From Isoetes taiwanensis (taxonomy: Eukaryota; Streptophyta; Lycopodiopsida; Isoetales; Isoetaceae): DNA of 64,000 nt. The stretch lies in NCBI GenBank assembly GCA_021234155.1, contig JAJEKV010000026.1:17102283-17166282 (forward strand). The letters run 5' to 3'. Shown here piece after piece: positions 46,200 through 57,788 of the stretch; position 1 is the stretch's first letter; the number at the start of each line of letters is the position of its first letter. The position numbers were made by a program, and so were the translations under genes. The notes under the pieces were generated by a model. It made no database searches, was not told where the DNA came from, and saw nothing but the letters and a program-made list of their open reading frames with translations.

Positions 46200-48640
46200 T
46201 AAATATCCCGGCTTGTGTTTTTACTTGGCATTTAATGTCCATATATGCGCAACTTTCAACAGCACTATAGGTTGATGCTTGCATTATTTTTGTAACTGTT
46301 TCTGTTGTTGAGATTGTCAGATGTATCATCAATGTATTAACTTTGCGTTTATAAGATGGATAGATTTTTTAACGTCCACGAAAACCAGAAGGTCATCGAA
46401 AAACAATGCTTTATAAGTTGAGTGGAGGGGCAAGTAAACAAAGTGGAAATTTTGGGAAGACAGTGCAAAAGTTATGCTCAAAATGTCACTTCATTCAAGA
46501 AGTCATCGATCATAGAAAGCTAGACCTCTTCCCATAGTTGTAGTGGATTCGATGGTTCACAATGTAAAATGATCATGGAGAACATGTGCCACATTTGTGG
46601 TGGCATGCCCCATGCTGCTGTTGTTGCATCCTGAAGAGATTCGAGCCATTTTGTGGCATCTCAAAATAACCCACGAAGACAACAAGGTTCTATATATTTG
46701 CAAATACCTCCCCGAAAAGAGCATAAATCTTGAAAACTAATTGCACTTGTTACACGGGTCTATAGCGGCCGTAGATAATATCGCTCTCCTTCTGAAGGAT
46801 TAACAAAGTACATGCATCCGAAATAAAAGAATATGAGACATCTCCAAAACATGCATGGTTTCATACGTGAAAATGCCAGCTTAGAAGTAGTAAGTACATA
46901 AACAAAAGATTTTCTTTCTCTAAATATTCTAAATATGAGTTTCTTAGCAAAATCCTTTATCTACTTATAATCATGTTTGTGGAAAATAAATATCACTATA
47001 GGAAGAAACATTTTTATAGTCGAGCATTGCCACATGCTACACATCTAGATCATTTTGTACCATTACATACAAAATATGTTATATAACACTTGTGAACCTT
47101 TGAACTCACACGTATATGGGATTTACAATATGTACTATCAAGGGACTAATGAAATTATCAAAGTTTACTTCGATCTTAGATGTTTTCGGCTGTGCAAACC
47201 CAAACGATTCCCGAACAGACCATTCACCAAATGATCTCATGTAGGAAGGAAAGTGGAAGATTAAATAATAGTTTCAAGCATCACCCCAATACTGCCCATG
47301 CAATAATATGGGTCTAAAGGAAAATGCCTTCCATTAGGGATTGAGAATGCAATGGTGTGTAAATACATCATTGATAGATAATCACACCATGCAAGAGAGG
47401 TATATGCCGCTTTGGAAGTAATGGCTTCCAACTTCAAAATGTAGATACTGTAAATGGATGCCCAACATTATTGCGATATGTAAGGGTGCAACTCATAAAA
47501 GACATGCACATATGGATTTATCTTCTATAGCTAAAAGTCTTAAATTTTCTTATAAGCATGGCCACCATAAGATATGGATGTGTTATATAGCCCACATAAG
47601 GTCTTTCTCATATTAAGTGTATTCATAACAATGAAACAACCATATAAGCCTTTTGAGCTAAGCAAATTGTATAACATTTGGAAGATTGAAAAATTGGTTA
47701 GTATGATGATCAGATACAACTCACTTATCGTTGTTCAATATAGCATGGAATGATAATAGTCGTTTGTCAGTGGAAATATGCTATGCATGGAGTGTGTTTA
47801 TCTCCAATGTGTCATGGATTGTGTTTATCTCCAATGTGTAGGCAAATATGCTATGCATGGAGTGTGTTTATCTCCAATGTGTCATGGATTGTGTTTACCT
47901 CCAATGTGTATGATACACCTGAAGGCAGTTGAACATGCTATAGACGTAGTATAAGTGCCACCTTATTTTGCACTATCCTTATTGTTTTTTTTGGATCATT
48001 GGATCCAGGCATAGTTCCATGAATATGCCAAATGAAGGGGCGTGAAATTTACATCAGCCCACATATAAGTTTGCGCACCCCATACGTCTAAATATGTATA
48101 TACATACATGGTATACTTGAATCCATACACATGAGAAATGAATATAATACCATTGTGCATTCACAAAACACAGATAAGAACAAATGAGAGTGAAGAACAG
48201 ATAAGAAGAAATGAGAGTGAAGACGTGGCATTTACTAAAAACATGGCATAGCTCAAACATAACTGCATTTTCATCAGAAGTTAGAGTCTTCTTCTGAACC
48301 TCCGCGGAAAAAAAATTGAGCTTCATACAGAGAAAATGAGGAAGTTTTGAAGCACATTTGAAAAAAATGGTCAGAATCATTAAACCCAAAGCAAAAGTGA
48401 TCGCCCAAAAGATTATTGCAAAGAGATAGAGCTCCTAGAAAAAGCTCGAGTGAAAATGGCTATGGCGGCATGAGCCGATTCACACGAATCCAGAGGAGCA
48501 CGACCCAACAGCTCAGAACCAAAACCCTTTGTCTGCATCTGCCCTGCTCTGATAAGGCAGGAACAAGCTGCCACAAAGGCAGAAGCCTGTAATTTCAGAA
48601 TTTACTGAGCTTGGCAGGTGCCCTTCTCAGCTTAATTCCT
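46200..48640. other. no gene seen; possible Helitron interior
   Basis: AT-rich, lacking helicase or Rep motifs. A 27-bp tandem duplication (AACAGATAAGAA, AAATGAGAGTGAAGA) lies at about 48167-48223. Confidence 0.35.
47774..47915 (+). repeat. 70-bp tandem duplication
   Basis: AAATATGCTATGCATGGAGT begins both units at 47774 and 47844; inside each unit GTGTTTATCTCCAATGTGT occurs twice. The units are almost identical, so this is recent. Confidence 0.9.
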
Positions 48641-48659
48641 AGTTGTTCCTATATAGCTG

Positions 48660-49442
48660 TTGTTTCCCCTGCCTCCCCAAGCGCCGCAAGAAGGTATACC
48701 AGGAGTACCTCTATCGCTGGAAGAGGTACAATGACTGGCATTGCCAGCAGAACACCCGCTCGCCCACCTTTTGCTTCTTGACTACCTTCGGTGGCTTGGG
48801 CCACTTCGGGTAGGGTGGACAGGCATTGGGGTCGGATGGACCCCTAGCGTCGCCTTCGGGCTCATCTGACTGCCCGCTTCCTCCTCTTCGACTTCCTCCT
48901 CTTCAACTTCCTCGTGCCGCTCCTTCAACTCCTCGTGTGGGCGAGGTTCTTCAAATATGGACCGTCCCCCTTGGACGATCCCTCCGCGACCGCTTCCTCC
49001 GCCCTCTTTCTTCTTCCTCCCGCTCCCTCTTCTTTCGAGCGACCTTCTCTTCCGGCCACTCCATCACCTTCTCCTTCCCCTTCTTCTTGCTTGAAGAAGG
49101 GGCTGACTAATGCTGGGGCTGCTGCTGCTGCCGTTGCTGATCCTGCTGCTGCTGCTTCTGATCCTGCTGCTGCTCCTCCCGGTGCTCCTCCTGGTCCTCC
49201 TCCTGTCCAGGCAGAGTGCCGACGTGCATGGTCTCATATGTCTGCTGCGCCTCTACCGAAGAAGAGCTGCCCTGGGCCTCCTGTGATGCGTGGAAAGTTT
49301 CGTCCGTTGAGCTGGAGGATTCTTCGTTCTGCCCTGGTCGGAGGTGCTCGGGGATCTGCTTCCCATGGCCTCCAGTTGCTGCTGCCATCGAAGGGGTCCG
49401 CCTTGGGCTATACTTCCTCATGGTGCATTTGGTCCTTGCCAT
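48660..49442 (-). pseudogene. Gypsy-type gag-like N-terminus, Gln-rich, broken
   Basis: A frame from ATG at 49442 starts M-A-R-T-K-C-T-M-R-K-Y-S-P-R-R, then becomes Glu/Gln-rich with a (Q)n run, and stops at TAG (49109-49107). The same frame reopens as S-A-P-S-S-S-K-K-K-G-K-E-K-V and runs to about 48955. Another shift leads to P-P-Y-P-K-W-P-K-P-P-K-V and a possible C-W-Q-C near 48750. It lies about 570 bp downstream of a primer-binding-site-like motif and LTR in the same orientation, which is the gag position of a Gypsy element. The 201-codon plus-strand frame (48914-49519) is its antisense. Confidence 0.45.
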
Positions 49443-49998
49443 TTCTTACGGTTAAAGAAACTGATTACGTTAAGCTGACCAAGAGAGAGAAGGATTTAGG
49501 CAAGGTTGGGGGGAAATGAGGTGGCAATAAGATATTTAAAAAAAAGGAAGATGCTCTAGGGAATATTCTCGTACCATTAATAGGTCTACTAATTAGCCCC
49601 CCTTATTAAATACTCTAATATATCTAATTATTAATATATACTTAATACTGTATTATACTATAATTTCGAATTTTTCCTAATGGTTTGAAGTGTTAATTAT
49701 GAATTTGCACCATTTTTCACCCAGGTCTCGGATTGGCATGATTCTTCGACCCATTTTAGGTGAAACCTGATGCTGATGCATAATTTTCACTCCAATTTTA
49801 CTAGAATGTTAATTTGACTCATTCTTTTTCCTCGTCTAACAACTTAGCCTATTCTTACAGACCCACTACCTAGGAGAAAAATTTTTCCCCTATTTTCGAG
49901 GTTCCATGGTGGAAATTTTTCATTTCACACTCTATTAGGCCTGTTAGACTACTTTCAGGGACATGGTCAGTGCTAGTTCCTGGTCAACCAAGAACATC
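49443..49998 (-). other. untranslated leader of the Gypsy remnant (inferred)
   Basis: AT-rich and without open frames. It lies between the LTR/PBS junction and the gag-like frame. Confidence 0.35.
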
Positions 49999-50010
49999 GC
50001 TTTGATACCA
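49999..50010 (-). other. primer-binding-site-like motif (initiator tRNA-Met)
   Basis: On the minus strand, TGGTATCAAAGC follows the LTR end after one nucleotide and differs at one position from the common plant tRNA-iMet PBS. A second copy, TGGTATCACAGC, lies at 50675-50686 next to the second LTR. Confidence 0.65.
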
Positions 50011-50011
50011 T

Positions 50012-50665
50012 TGTGACACTCCCTACTAAATATACGGTGCCCGGCCGTACACTCCGTAGGAAATCCCCCATCCGGTCCTTCAACCGCATGGGCCCTCCGT
50101 CTATCCCTCACTCTGGGATGACCTTAGTGCGGGAAGGGGACACGAAGGTGTCTTGCGCGCCCTTCCCCTATGGGCTCCTATCACAGCGGAAGCATAAACA
50201 ACATCAGAACTAGCAATACAACACATCATACTACCTCGAAGGGTAGCTCATCCACGTATCCGTAACTACAAAAAAGATAAACATATGCCATAAAACATGA
50301 GAGCTCCTACCCATGGCTCCGACTCATAAGGAGGATGACTGACTGGCTAGGCCTCAAGATAGAGCAGACCGAGTCATAACAATGGCGGGGCTAGCTATAG
50401 ACAATGGCTAGGGTTGACCACTCCATCCGCCCCTCTTGTGCATACTTTGCAGAATGAGCTAGATCGGGCTCTGACATGACTCTAGCCTTCCGGATATGCA
50501 ATCCCATGGTATCATCCATTGGGACTACTCCAGGTTGCATCTCCCCGGTCCGTCGAGGCAGGAAGGGTTGCATCTCCCCTTCCCGGGGTCTAGAGGTTCC
50601 ACGGGCAGCCAGAGAATCGTGGCGACACACGATTCGTACACGACTTAACCCCACAAAACAGGTGC
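50012..50665 (-). mobile_element. Gypsy LTR (truncated), diverged relative of the next LTR
   Basis: It starts on the left at TGTGACACTCCC and shares ordered words with 50688-51290 (CACTCCATCCGCCCCTC, ACTTTGCAGA, GGGTTGCATCT). It breaks off at about 50665, where the PBS region of the second LTR begins. Confidence 0.7.
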
Positions 50666-50687
50666 CAAGATCATGCTGTGATACCAC

Positions 50688-52153
50688 TGTGACGCCCCCT
50701 ACTTCCTCTACGATGCTCCCATCGTATTAGAAGGCGGAGTTCATCCCCCTGGCAGCCAAACTGGCAGGGGCCATCCACCTGGCGCCGCCCCGTCTTCCTT
50801 CGGGCTCGACCTAGCTGTGGAAGCACGAATAAACATGAGCACATAACATCAATATATCGAGGGGTGATCACGTCATAATATAACGTATACAACAACATCA
50901 ATAACATCAACATAGGGGGAATCCTACCCAAGGCTCAGACTCATGGGGGAACGACTGACGGCTTGGGTCTCCAGAAGTCAATGCATCAGACTGAATTCAT
51001 GGCAATTGGATTGGGCTGGCATAAGAACATGGCTGTTGGGTAGTCCACTCCATCCGCCCCTCCCGTGCACACTTTGCAGAGTAGGTTGAAAAGTATTGGG
51101 ACCGGACCGTAGCCTGCCGGGTGCATAGCCAAGAGGGCTACTACTGGGTTGCATCTTCCCAGTCCCGATGAGGCAGGAGGAGAGTCACCTCCCCTCTAGA
51201 GGCATGCATGCCCATCACAGGCGGCTAGAGGGCCACTGCCCGTATTCGACTTGAACCTCATTGAAGGTGACACATTACCCAAGAGGTGTCGAGCTCATGC
51301 CTTGCCCACACGCAGTGGCAAACCATTAAGCCTAGCCCACTAAGATCCCTGGTAGGCTTTACACACCAGATGGATCAATCTGTAATAGAACAAGTCCTCC
51401 TTATTCCACCGGTCTAGCCCCGCCACCCACAACCAGGCGGGCTCTTGTGCACAGACCGCATTAATTGGGAATTAATGAGGTTATCTAGATTTATCAACTA
51501 TTGAGGCTTTCAGGGTCTCTACCCCCCTTCCCAATACACAGAAGAGTATCTATCAAAGAGCATCATCATCATCAAGACTGAAATATAAAATAACATCTAA
51601 TCTATCTACCTAAACATCCATAGTTAGGTTCCTTTGTTAGGGCTTATGATCTCAGAATCTATAAGGCCTCTAAGGCTGAACTAACATGCTAAACCAACTC
51701 ATTGCCGGGCTAAAAGGTGGCTTTGCACAACAAACTAACCATTTACCTGATCCCTGACTTGCTCCAGCTCCTCGGAATGCGTCCATGGCTTCGATCTTGC
51801 TGAAGACTACCGCTGCAAAACTGGCTCAACGACGCTTGGCAATGCGAACTAGGGTCTTGGCTTGGCCGGAATGGCTCAGGGAAACCCTAATTTTGAAAGA
51901 AGAAAGGTTTAGGGTTTAAGGAAAAACCCTTATATGGGAACTTTTAGGGTTAGGTTGAGAATTGGCCAAATGGGGTTTTGCCACTTGGCACGGGGTTTAT
52001 AATTGTATATGTTTATTAAACATGCACAACATACGAGTTTGCCCCCTAGGTGCAACCCTTTACGTCCTTCCAGTACTTGTCATGCTGACATGTATGTGTG
52101 ACGTGGCAGTATAATATACGTATTCGGATCGTATGTTATACTGGAACGTCACA
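50688..52153 (-). mobile_element. 1466-bp Gypsy-type LTR
   Basis: Its ends are TGTGACG and CGTCACA, the TG..CA form with a 6-7 bp inverted end. A PBS-like motif abuts its left edge (50675-50686), so on the minus strand it was a 5' LTR, yet only about 20 bp of interior remains before the neighbouring truncated LTR. The right third matches 20586-21138. Confidence 0.75.
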
Positions 52154-52187
52154 GCTTCAAAATTGAAGGTAATATTGGCAGAGCATG

Positions 52188-52286
52188 TTCAACATGTCAA
52201 ATTCACAACCTGCATATAACTTACATTTTTAAGATCTTATTCAACGTGTCAAATTCACAACCTGCATATAACTTACATTTTTAAGT
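52188..52286 (+). repeat. 52-bp tandem duplication
   Basis: TTCAAC(A/G)TGTCAAATTCACAAC begins each unit at 52188 and 52240; the units differ at about one base. Confidence 0.9.
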
Positions 52287-53335
52287 TACAACCAAAGTTC
52301 TTTTCATTAAAAAGAAGTAAATACATTCAGTCCTAGAGCATTCCCATTGAACACACATTGCATCAGAAGTTGTGATTACAGCGGTAGTGTATAGCAAATT
52401 TGGATCATAAATCATAAGTTTTTCATCACAACACTTCCTCGTGAACTTGCAATTCTTAAACAAAACACTTAGAGAGAAATCACAGAAAGTAGTACTGATA
52501 TACATACAACAACTCATTCAAAAGGGCCAACAAGCTGCTTGTTTTAGAACAAAACCGTCCTTTCCAGTTACCAAAAGCTCTAAAGGACACATTCTAGCAT
52601 AGAAGCTCAAACCTTTTTACCTTTGATCAACTGCTTGAACCGATGCTGAAAGAAGTAACATCAAATTAAAAAGAGCCTGATTCCATGATAAAAATCTTGG
52701 AAGCTGAAGATGGAACAGTCGGTGGTATACCCCCCTCCCAAATGCTCTTCTTGCAAGAATATTGTGTGGTATACCCTCCTCCTGAATGCTATTCCTGCGA
52801 GTTTAGAATGGTATGAACATTTAATGTATGCTCGCCAAAGTTGAATTAAAGTTTTGAAGCCTTGTAGTCAAAGATAACATTGTAAGCAATATTTCCTATT
52901 AGAATGACTGGATGAACCTTGAAACGTTGGTGCTAAAGCTTGGGGCTTAACCTTCACCATAACATACTACAACTATTGAGCTTGTTAATCTAATGTGTTG
53001 GTTCTATTCAATTCTATTCGAGAGTAGATTCAAAATTTAATGCCACACTTCTACTTAATGGATATTAAAGGGAACTATAAGTCACCATATTGAGGTAATT
53101 GAATTAATGAGGATTCCCTTCTCGAACTGGACCTTTTTTGACAGATGATAAGTCTAGGGCTTGCCTATCTATAGAGGAGTCACAAAGAAAGAGATCAGTA
53201 GCTTTTTTCTGCACTTCCGACAGTGCAAGTGCTACTTGCTGCTCACAGTCTGTGACATCCTGTAATTAACAATATTTTTAGCATATTAAATATATCAAAC
53301 AAAATTATCTAATGCCTTGTGGCACTCTTGGAGCT
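52287..53335. other. no gene seen
   Basis: AT-rich with one local repeat near 52740 and 52780 (TGGTATACCCxCCTCC, AATGCT). The minus frame at 52281-52517 has no recognisable content. Confidence 0.4.
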
Positions 53336-53343
53336 CTCCTTGA

Positions 53344-54065
53344 CTATTTTGTTGGAGGTGGATCAAACAATCCTTTGTAGAGTTCTTTTTGCTTTTCATA
53401 TAGCTGTTTATCTTGTTGAGCCATAACATGCAATTCATGAATTAATGCCTTATCATCAGGTGCCAGTTGCTTTACTTTTTTAAAATCATTTCTTGCTTCA
53501 TCTATTCTGCCAAGAGCAGCTTGTGCCTTACCACATCGATAGAGAGCTTTAACATTATCTGGTTTCTCTGATACCGCCTGCAAGAAGGTACTGTAATCTA
53601 TCATAATCCACAAAGGCATTACCCTTATCAAGCTAAAAATGTTTCATTCAACTTATAATTTACCATGTTGCATTGTCCAATTTCTTCCTCATATTTTTCA
53701 AGCTTCAGATAGCAAGGCCGCCATGTTCAAATGACATGGTAACTTCACAGCATTCGCCATGTCCTTATACTTTCCAAATAACTGAACATAAAGTCATCTT
53801 CCATGTAGGCTAGCGCCTGCAAAAAATAAGCATAATTTTGAGACTTGCAGATAAAAAACTAGAGGTCAGTAGCCCTGGACCCTTAAAAAGCAATGAAGAG
53901 TTGTGCTCATAACGAAGCTATCATGTGCAAAACACCATATTGCAATATAGATATAGAATAACTATCAGGAATCCCTGAAAATTACCAAATCATATTGTTG
54001 CATGGCTTCTTCAATACTTTTTGAATTAAAAGCTTCATTTCCATCAACCCTTGGCAATGCACCTA
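53344..54065 (-). pseudogene. FKBP42/TWISTED DWARF1-like immunophilin TPR remnant
   Basis: Running leftward: G-N-E-A-F-N-S-K-S-I-E-E-A-M-Q-Q-Y-D-L (about 54050-53985); after an intron, A-L-A-Y-M-E-D-D-F-M-F then K-D-M-A-N-A-V-K with two frame changes and C-H-L-N-M-A-A (about 53815-53690); then an intact exon, 53603-53344, with K-A-L-Y-R-C-G-K-A-Q-A-A-L-G, L-A-P-D-D-K and Y-E-K-Q-K-E-L-Y-K-G-L-F. This is the three-TPR domain of plant FKBP42, an ER/plasma-membrane co-chaperone that binds HSP90 and ABCB auxin transporters. The peptidyl-prolyl isomerase domain and C-terminal anchor are missing, so the locus is dead. Confidence 0.75.
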
Positions 54066-54644
54066 GTCTGTAAAGCAATGAGCTTTACAGATTCTTTATG
54101 CCCTAGAGTTGCGTTTATGCTTGTCAAGATCTGCTTGAAGTTGTTGATCTGTTGAGACATGGATATTCTTGCCAGCTGCATCAACGAAAGGCATGGTCGA
54201 AACTTCAAGATCTGCCCCTTACAAACGGGCACATCTATGGCGCCTCAGATCTTCAGGAGGAATGCCTAACGTATGATACAGGCATCCTCCTTCCCGCCTA
54301 TCTTCCTTTTCTCGACCACCTACGGCAAAATGGTGGTCGAGACGTATTTCTCTTCGACCGTATATGGACGCCTAATTTCAAAAATAACCCCTAAAACCAT
54401 CATTCATTTAAATTGGATTTATGTTTGTTCCAAAAGCACGCCACTTTTGCATACCCTTTTCTCAATATAGTGTTTTGTTGTGTGGCATGCTGTATTGCAA
54501 ATTTTTGCATTGTAGTAGTGGGTGGTTTAACATTTTCTTGTTTTAGTGAGAAGAATGTGGTGTTTCAATAGCATTTGTAGATAACAACACATCAATATAC
54601 AGAGAACACTTTTTACATTGTATTCACTTGATATGAAGATTACA
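54066..54644. other. no gene seen
   Basis: Contains GTGGTCGAGA and TCTCGACCACC-type words (about 54314 and 54332) that form a small hairpin. No coding evidence. Confidence 0.4.
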
Positions 54645-55905
54645 TCATGGAGGGACTAGTCCTTTCTTTGTCAAATAACTCTCAAGATAGGGATCCATCT
54701 CCTTAGTCCAATCTAGTTCTGGATGCGTTTTGACAACATCTGATATTGTTTTACCAGAAGCCAAGCCACTCATGATGGACATGAATAGTGCTAGAAACTC
54801 ATCTGTTGAGTAATCTTGTGGAGTATAAGTTGGTGGATTTAGAGCCTGACCTTGATTATAAAAGCACTTAAGAGCATCATCATCTACTATTATGATGTCC
54901 TCTTTCTTTTGAATGCCAAGCTGATCCATCATAGTACCAAGATGTTTCACGAAGACCGGTTTGCCATCCGGATCTCTTGGATGTGGAAACTTTATACACT
55001 TACTTTGGTCCCAAATCGTCACAAAGTCTCGATTCATGCCTGGTAACACCCTAAGTACTTCATCAACATTTCTGCGTTCCATTGAGGACCAGATGTCAAC
55101 TTGAAACAATCTGAACGCCTCATTCATCATATCTTCTAAGTGTGGACGAGGATAGATCCACTTAGTATTCGATTCTAGAGGGACTTGCTCGAAGTCATCA
55201 CTGTTAATAAGCTTCTTAGGAAACGTTTTACACAGGACATCATTCAGATCGAAGACAATGATTTCGTCACAAGCAGGTGGAGCCCTGAACCATGGAAAAC
55301 AAAGAGTTAGCCATGCAAAAGTGTTCTGCAATACACGCCAAGTGCATTTTATCCTTCATAAATAAGCTACATATCGCGCATGGCGTGAATTACCTTTCAT
55401 CGTCGCCGTCATCCGCAGCAGTCGTAGCGTCTACTTCACTCCCCGGATGCTTACTGTCAGAAGTATGAACGCCACCGTTAAGTTCGGACACATTCTCTTC
55501 TATGAAAGCTACCACAGGGGTTTGATTCCTAACCTCAGTGGTTGCATCTGAGCTTGCATGACCATCCTGGCTGCTATCAGCAACTGCCGCAGTCGTACCC
55601 CCAAGCTGGATATTACCAGTTGGAATGTTATCAAGCATGGACGCCAAATTTTTCTCCATGGTCTCACGTTCCCGCTCTAGCATTTCGGCCTTCTCCTCGG
55701 GGGTTGCATTGCTTTTTGAACATTCTGGAGTTGCACTCGTAGGCTTTTATGAACTAGTATTCTACTTCTGCCCTTTGTAAGGTACCAAAGCCAACGGGTT
55801 TTTATCTTTGACAGGACCCCAATCAGCCGTGGCTAGTACCTTTTCGAAAGACACTTCAAGAAAATCCCTGGACTGGTCATCGTTGACGAAACTTAAACAT
55901 CTTCT
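54645..55905 (-). pseudogene. FCP1-like HAD phosphatase domain, C-terminal module of a larger minus-strand locus
   Basis: Exon 55284-54645 joins exon 55751-55394 through a GT-AG intron in phase. The domain has I-I-V-F-D-L-N-D-V-L-C (motif I, normally DxDx(T/V)), P-R-P-H-L-E-D, I-W-S-S-M (motif II region), W-D-Q-S-K-C, K-P-V-F-V-K-H-L and I-I-V-D-D-D (motif III/IV). FCP1/SCP enzymes dephosphorylate Ser/Thr, including the RNA polymerase II CTD. Here the second motif-I Asp is Asn, which predicts weak or no activity. Upstream in the same frame, beyond TAA (55749-55747) and TAG (55764-55762), coding continues (W-G-P-V-K-D-K-N-P-L-A-L-V-P-Y-K-G). The domain therefore seems once fused to the preceding module. 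The phosphatase part itself is uninterrupted and might be expressed alone. Confidence 0.7.
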
Positions 55906-57370
55906 TGATGTCTTCAGGGCCTCTCTACCACACAGCAAGTGGTATCAAGTGGTGCAAATGCCTCAACAAGATAGCTTGCCAGATTGATTGCAAACCCATG
56001 TTTATTCAAGGGTCCCTTTTCTTTTGTCAGCAATTCCAGAGTGATGTCTTTCCGGTAGAGGTTAGGAACATCAAATTCCTCGCCTTCATTTGCTTCATCC
56101 TCATCATCTGCTTTGTAGAAGATATTTTTCAAGTTGGGTTCATCCAAAAGAAAACACTGCCATGTTATCCGATGCCCCTTTGCTCTTATCTACCCCATAG
56201 TCGTCATCTGGCACAAGGGATATCATTACGAAGATTATACAAGCGCTTTTATACTGCATTCTCAAATCAGTATCCTTTGTCTCAAAGAGAAGAGAGCCCA
56301 ACGACCTTTAGGCATTCCAAGTCGTATGAAGCCACCAAAGCATGCATATGAGGCTCTTCTGGGGGGCATATGATGACAATAGTAAAGAGCTTCTGAGTTG
56401 TTAAGCCTATGCAGCTACTAAAAAACTGCCAGTACTCTGTTGAGTCATCTCCTTCTCTCCTTTTGCAATCCCGCGCTATCCAATACAAACAGAGAAATAT
56501 TACGAGGGCCTATTGTTGTATCGGGTAGGAGACCTTTATAGCCGCGAGAGACCAGGTATTGGAGTGCGGGTAAGTCACCACCAACATCTTCGGGATCGAC
56601 AACCTTTCTTCTCATTTCAGCCATCACCTTATCGGATAGCTTTATTGATTGTCTTTGTTGGTTCTTTGATTTCTGTTTTTGCAGAAATTCCTTCACCAAA
56701 AGACGTATTTCTTGATGTCATCAGCCAGACACGCCATACTTGTCTAGCGGGCCGACTTCGCACAATGTTACATCACCGGATAGCTTCAAGTTCTTCACCA
56801 ACCGCTACCTTTCATAACTTGCATGTTCTTTATATGAGTGCAACAATCAATGAAGGACATTTTGTCCTTAACTGAAGAAGCCTTCTTGTACAGAACTTCT
56901 TTGTTTATGCATTGATTTAACAACCAAATGATTTCATCATCTTGAAGGCCATGTACTTTCCTCATCTCGGTAGTCTTGAGATCAAATATTGAAGTATCTT
57001 GAGGAGGCACTCGTCCCATTGGGTCCGTAGTCGCTTACGAGCATAAGCATCCCGTAACTTCGTTCCACTTCACCCAGACTTCGTCCTTAGCGAAGACGAT
57101 CTTGTAGGCATCTGTAGGACCTCTGGAAGCTGCTTCAGACGTCTCGCCTGCTTCCTCCCCAGTTTTTTTTCCTGTTTTTTTGGCTCTTGGTTTCCTATCT
57201 TGGATGATAGTCTGAGCCAAGGTCTTTTCCAATGCCTTAAACTCCTCAGACTTCGTTCCTCCCTGTTTTGTTTGCAGGGGTCTTCCATATTCTATCCATT
57301 GCTGGGTTGTTTCACGTAAGGGCTGCACGTGTAAGGAAAGCATGTCAGCCAATATGAGCAGGGCATACAA
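55906..57370 (-). pseudogene. middle module, possibly a permuted DNA methyltransferase-like region
   Basis: Coding runs leftward in alternating frames. 57370-57035 is Lys-rich and ends V-W-V-K-W-N-E-V. 57019-56795 and 56699-56445 include P-A-L-Q-Y-L-V-S-R-G-Y-K-G-L-L-P and S-L-F-V-L-D-S-A-G-L. 56488-56282 includes F-T-I-V-I-I-C-P-P-E-E-P-H. 56147-55914 ends L-V-E-A-F-A-P-L-D-T-T. A hydrophobic strand then xPPx (motif IV-like) before a late E-x-F-A-P-x-D-T-T (motif I-like) is the order in beta-class N4/N6 DNA methylases. Both motifs are degenerate, so this is a hypothesis. There are at least four frameshifts. Confidence 0.3.
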
Positions 57371-57435
57371 AAATTAACCGCTTTTTAGATCAAGCAAAAA
57401 GGATAATCAGGAAACGTCAAAGGCAGCCGTGCCAA

Positions 57436-57760
57436 TTCACGCCTGGCGTGAATTCATGCTGCCAATTCGCGTGTGGCGTGAATTCATGCTGACAATTCGC
57501 GGACGAATACACGCCAGGCGCGAATTGGCAGCATGAATACACGCCAGGGCGCGAATTCGCGCCTGGCGTGTATTCGTCCGTGAATTGGCAGCATGAATAC
57601 ACGCCACGCGCGAATTGACAACGTACTGCATTCGCGCCTGGCGTGTATTCATCCGCATTCGTTGTCAATTCGCGCCTGGCGTGTATTCATGCTGCCAATT
57701 CGCGGACGAATACACACCAGGCGCGAATTGGTAGCATGAATACACGCCACGCGCGAATTG
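57436..57760. repeat. array of about ten 17-bp palindromes (TTCRCGCCTGGCGYGAA)
   Basis: Perfect or near-perfect copies start at 57436, 57466, and near 57508, 57538, 57555, 57598, 57631, 57669, 57711 and 57741, in alternating flanks (CATGCTGCCAA, GAATAC, GGACGAA). Two halves of 8 bp surround a central T or A. The array interrupts the minus-strand gene between its ParB-like and middle modules. The same palindrome clusters at 60938-61312. Confidence 0.9.
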
Positions 57761-57788
57761 GCACGCCTTGACACACGCTGGACCTAGT

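Noticed and set aside
48914-49519. 201-codon plus-strand open frame
   Set aside because: Antisense to the Gln-rich gag-like frame, with composition from CTG/TCC runs.
54852-56375. Plus-strand frames (for example 55905-56351, 148 codons)
   Set aside because: They oppose a coherent minus-strand protein with recognisable motifs.
57437-57760. CRISPR-like array
   Set aside because: Units are palindromes in alternating orientation with repeated spacers, in a plant nuclear context; not a CRISPR.
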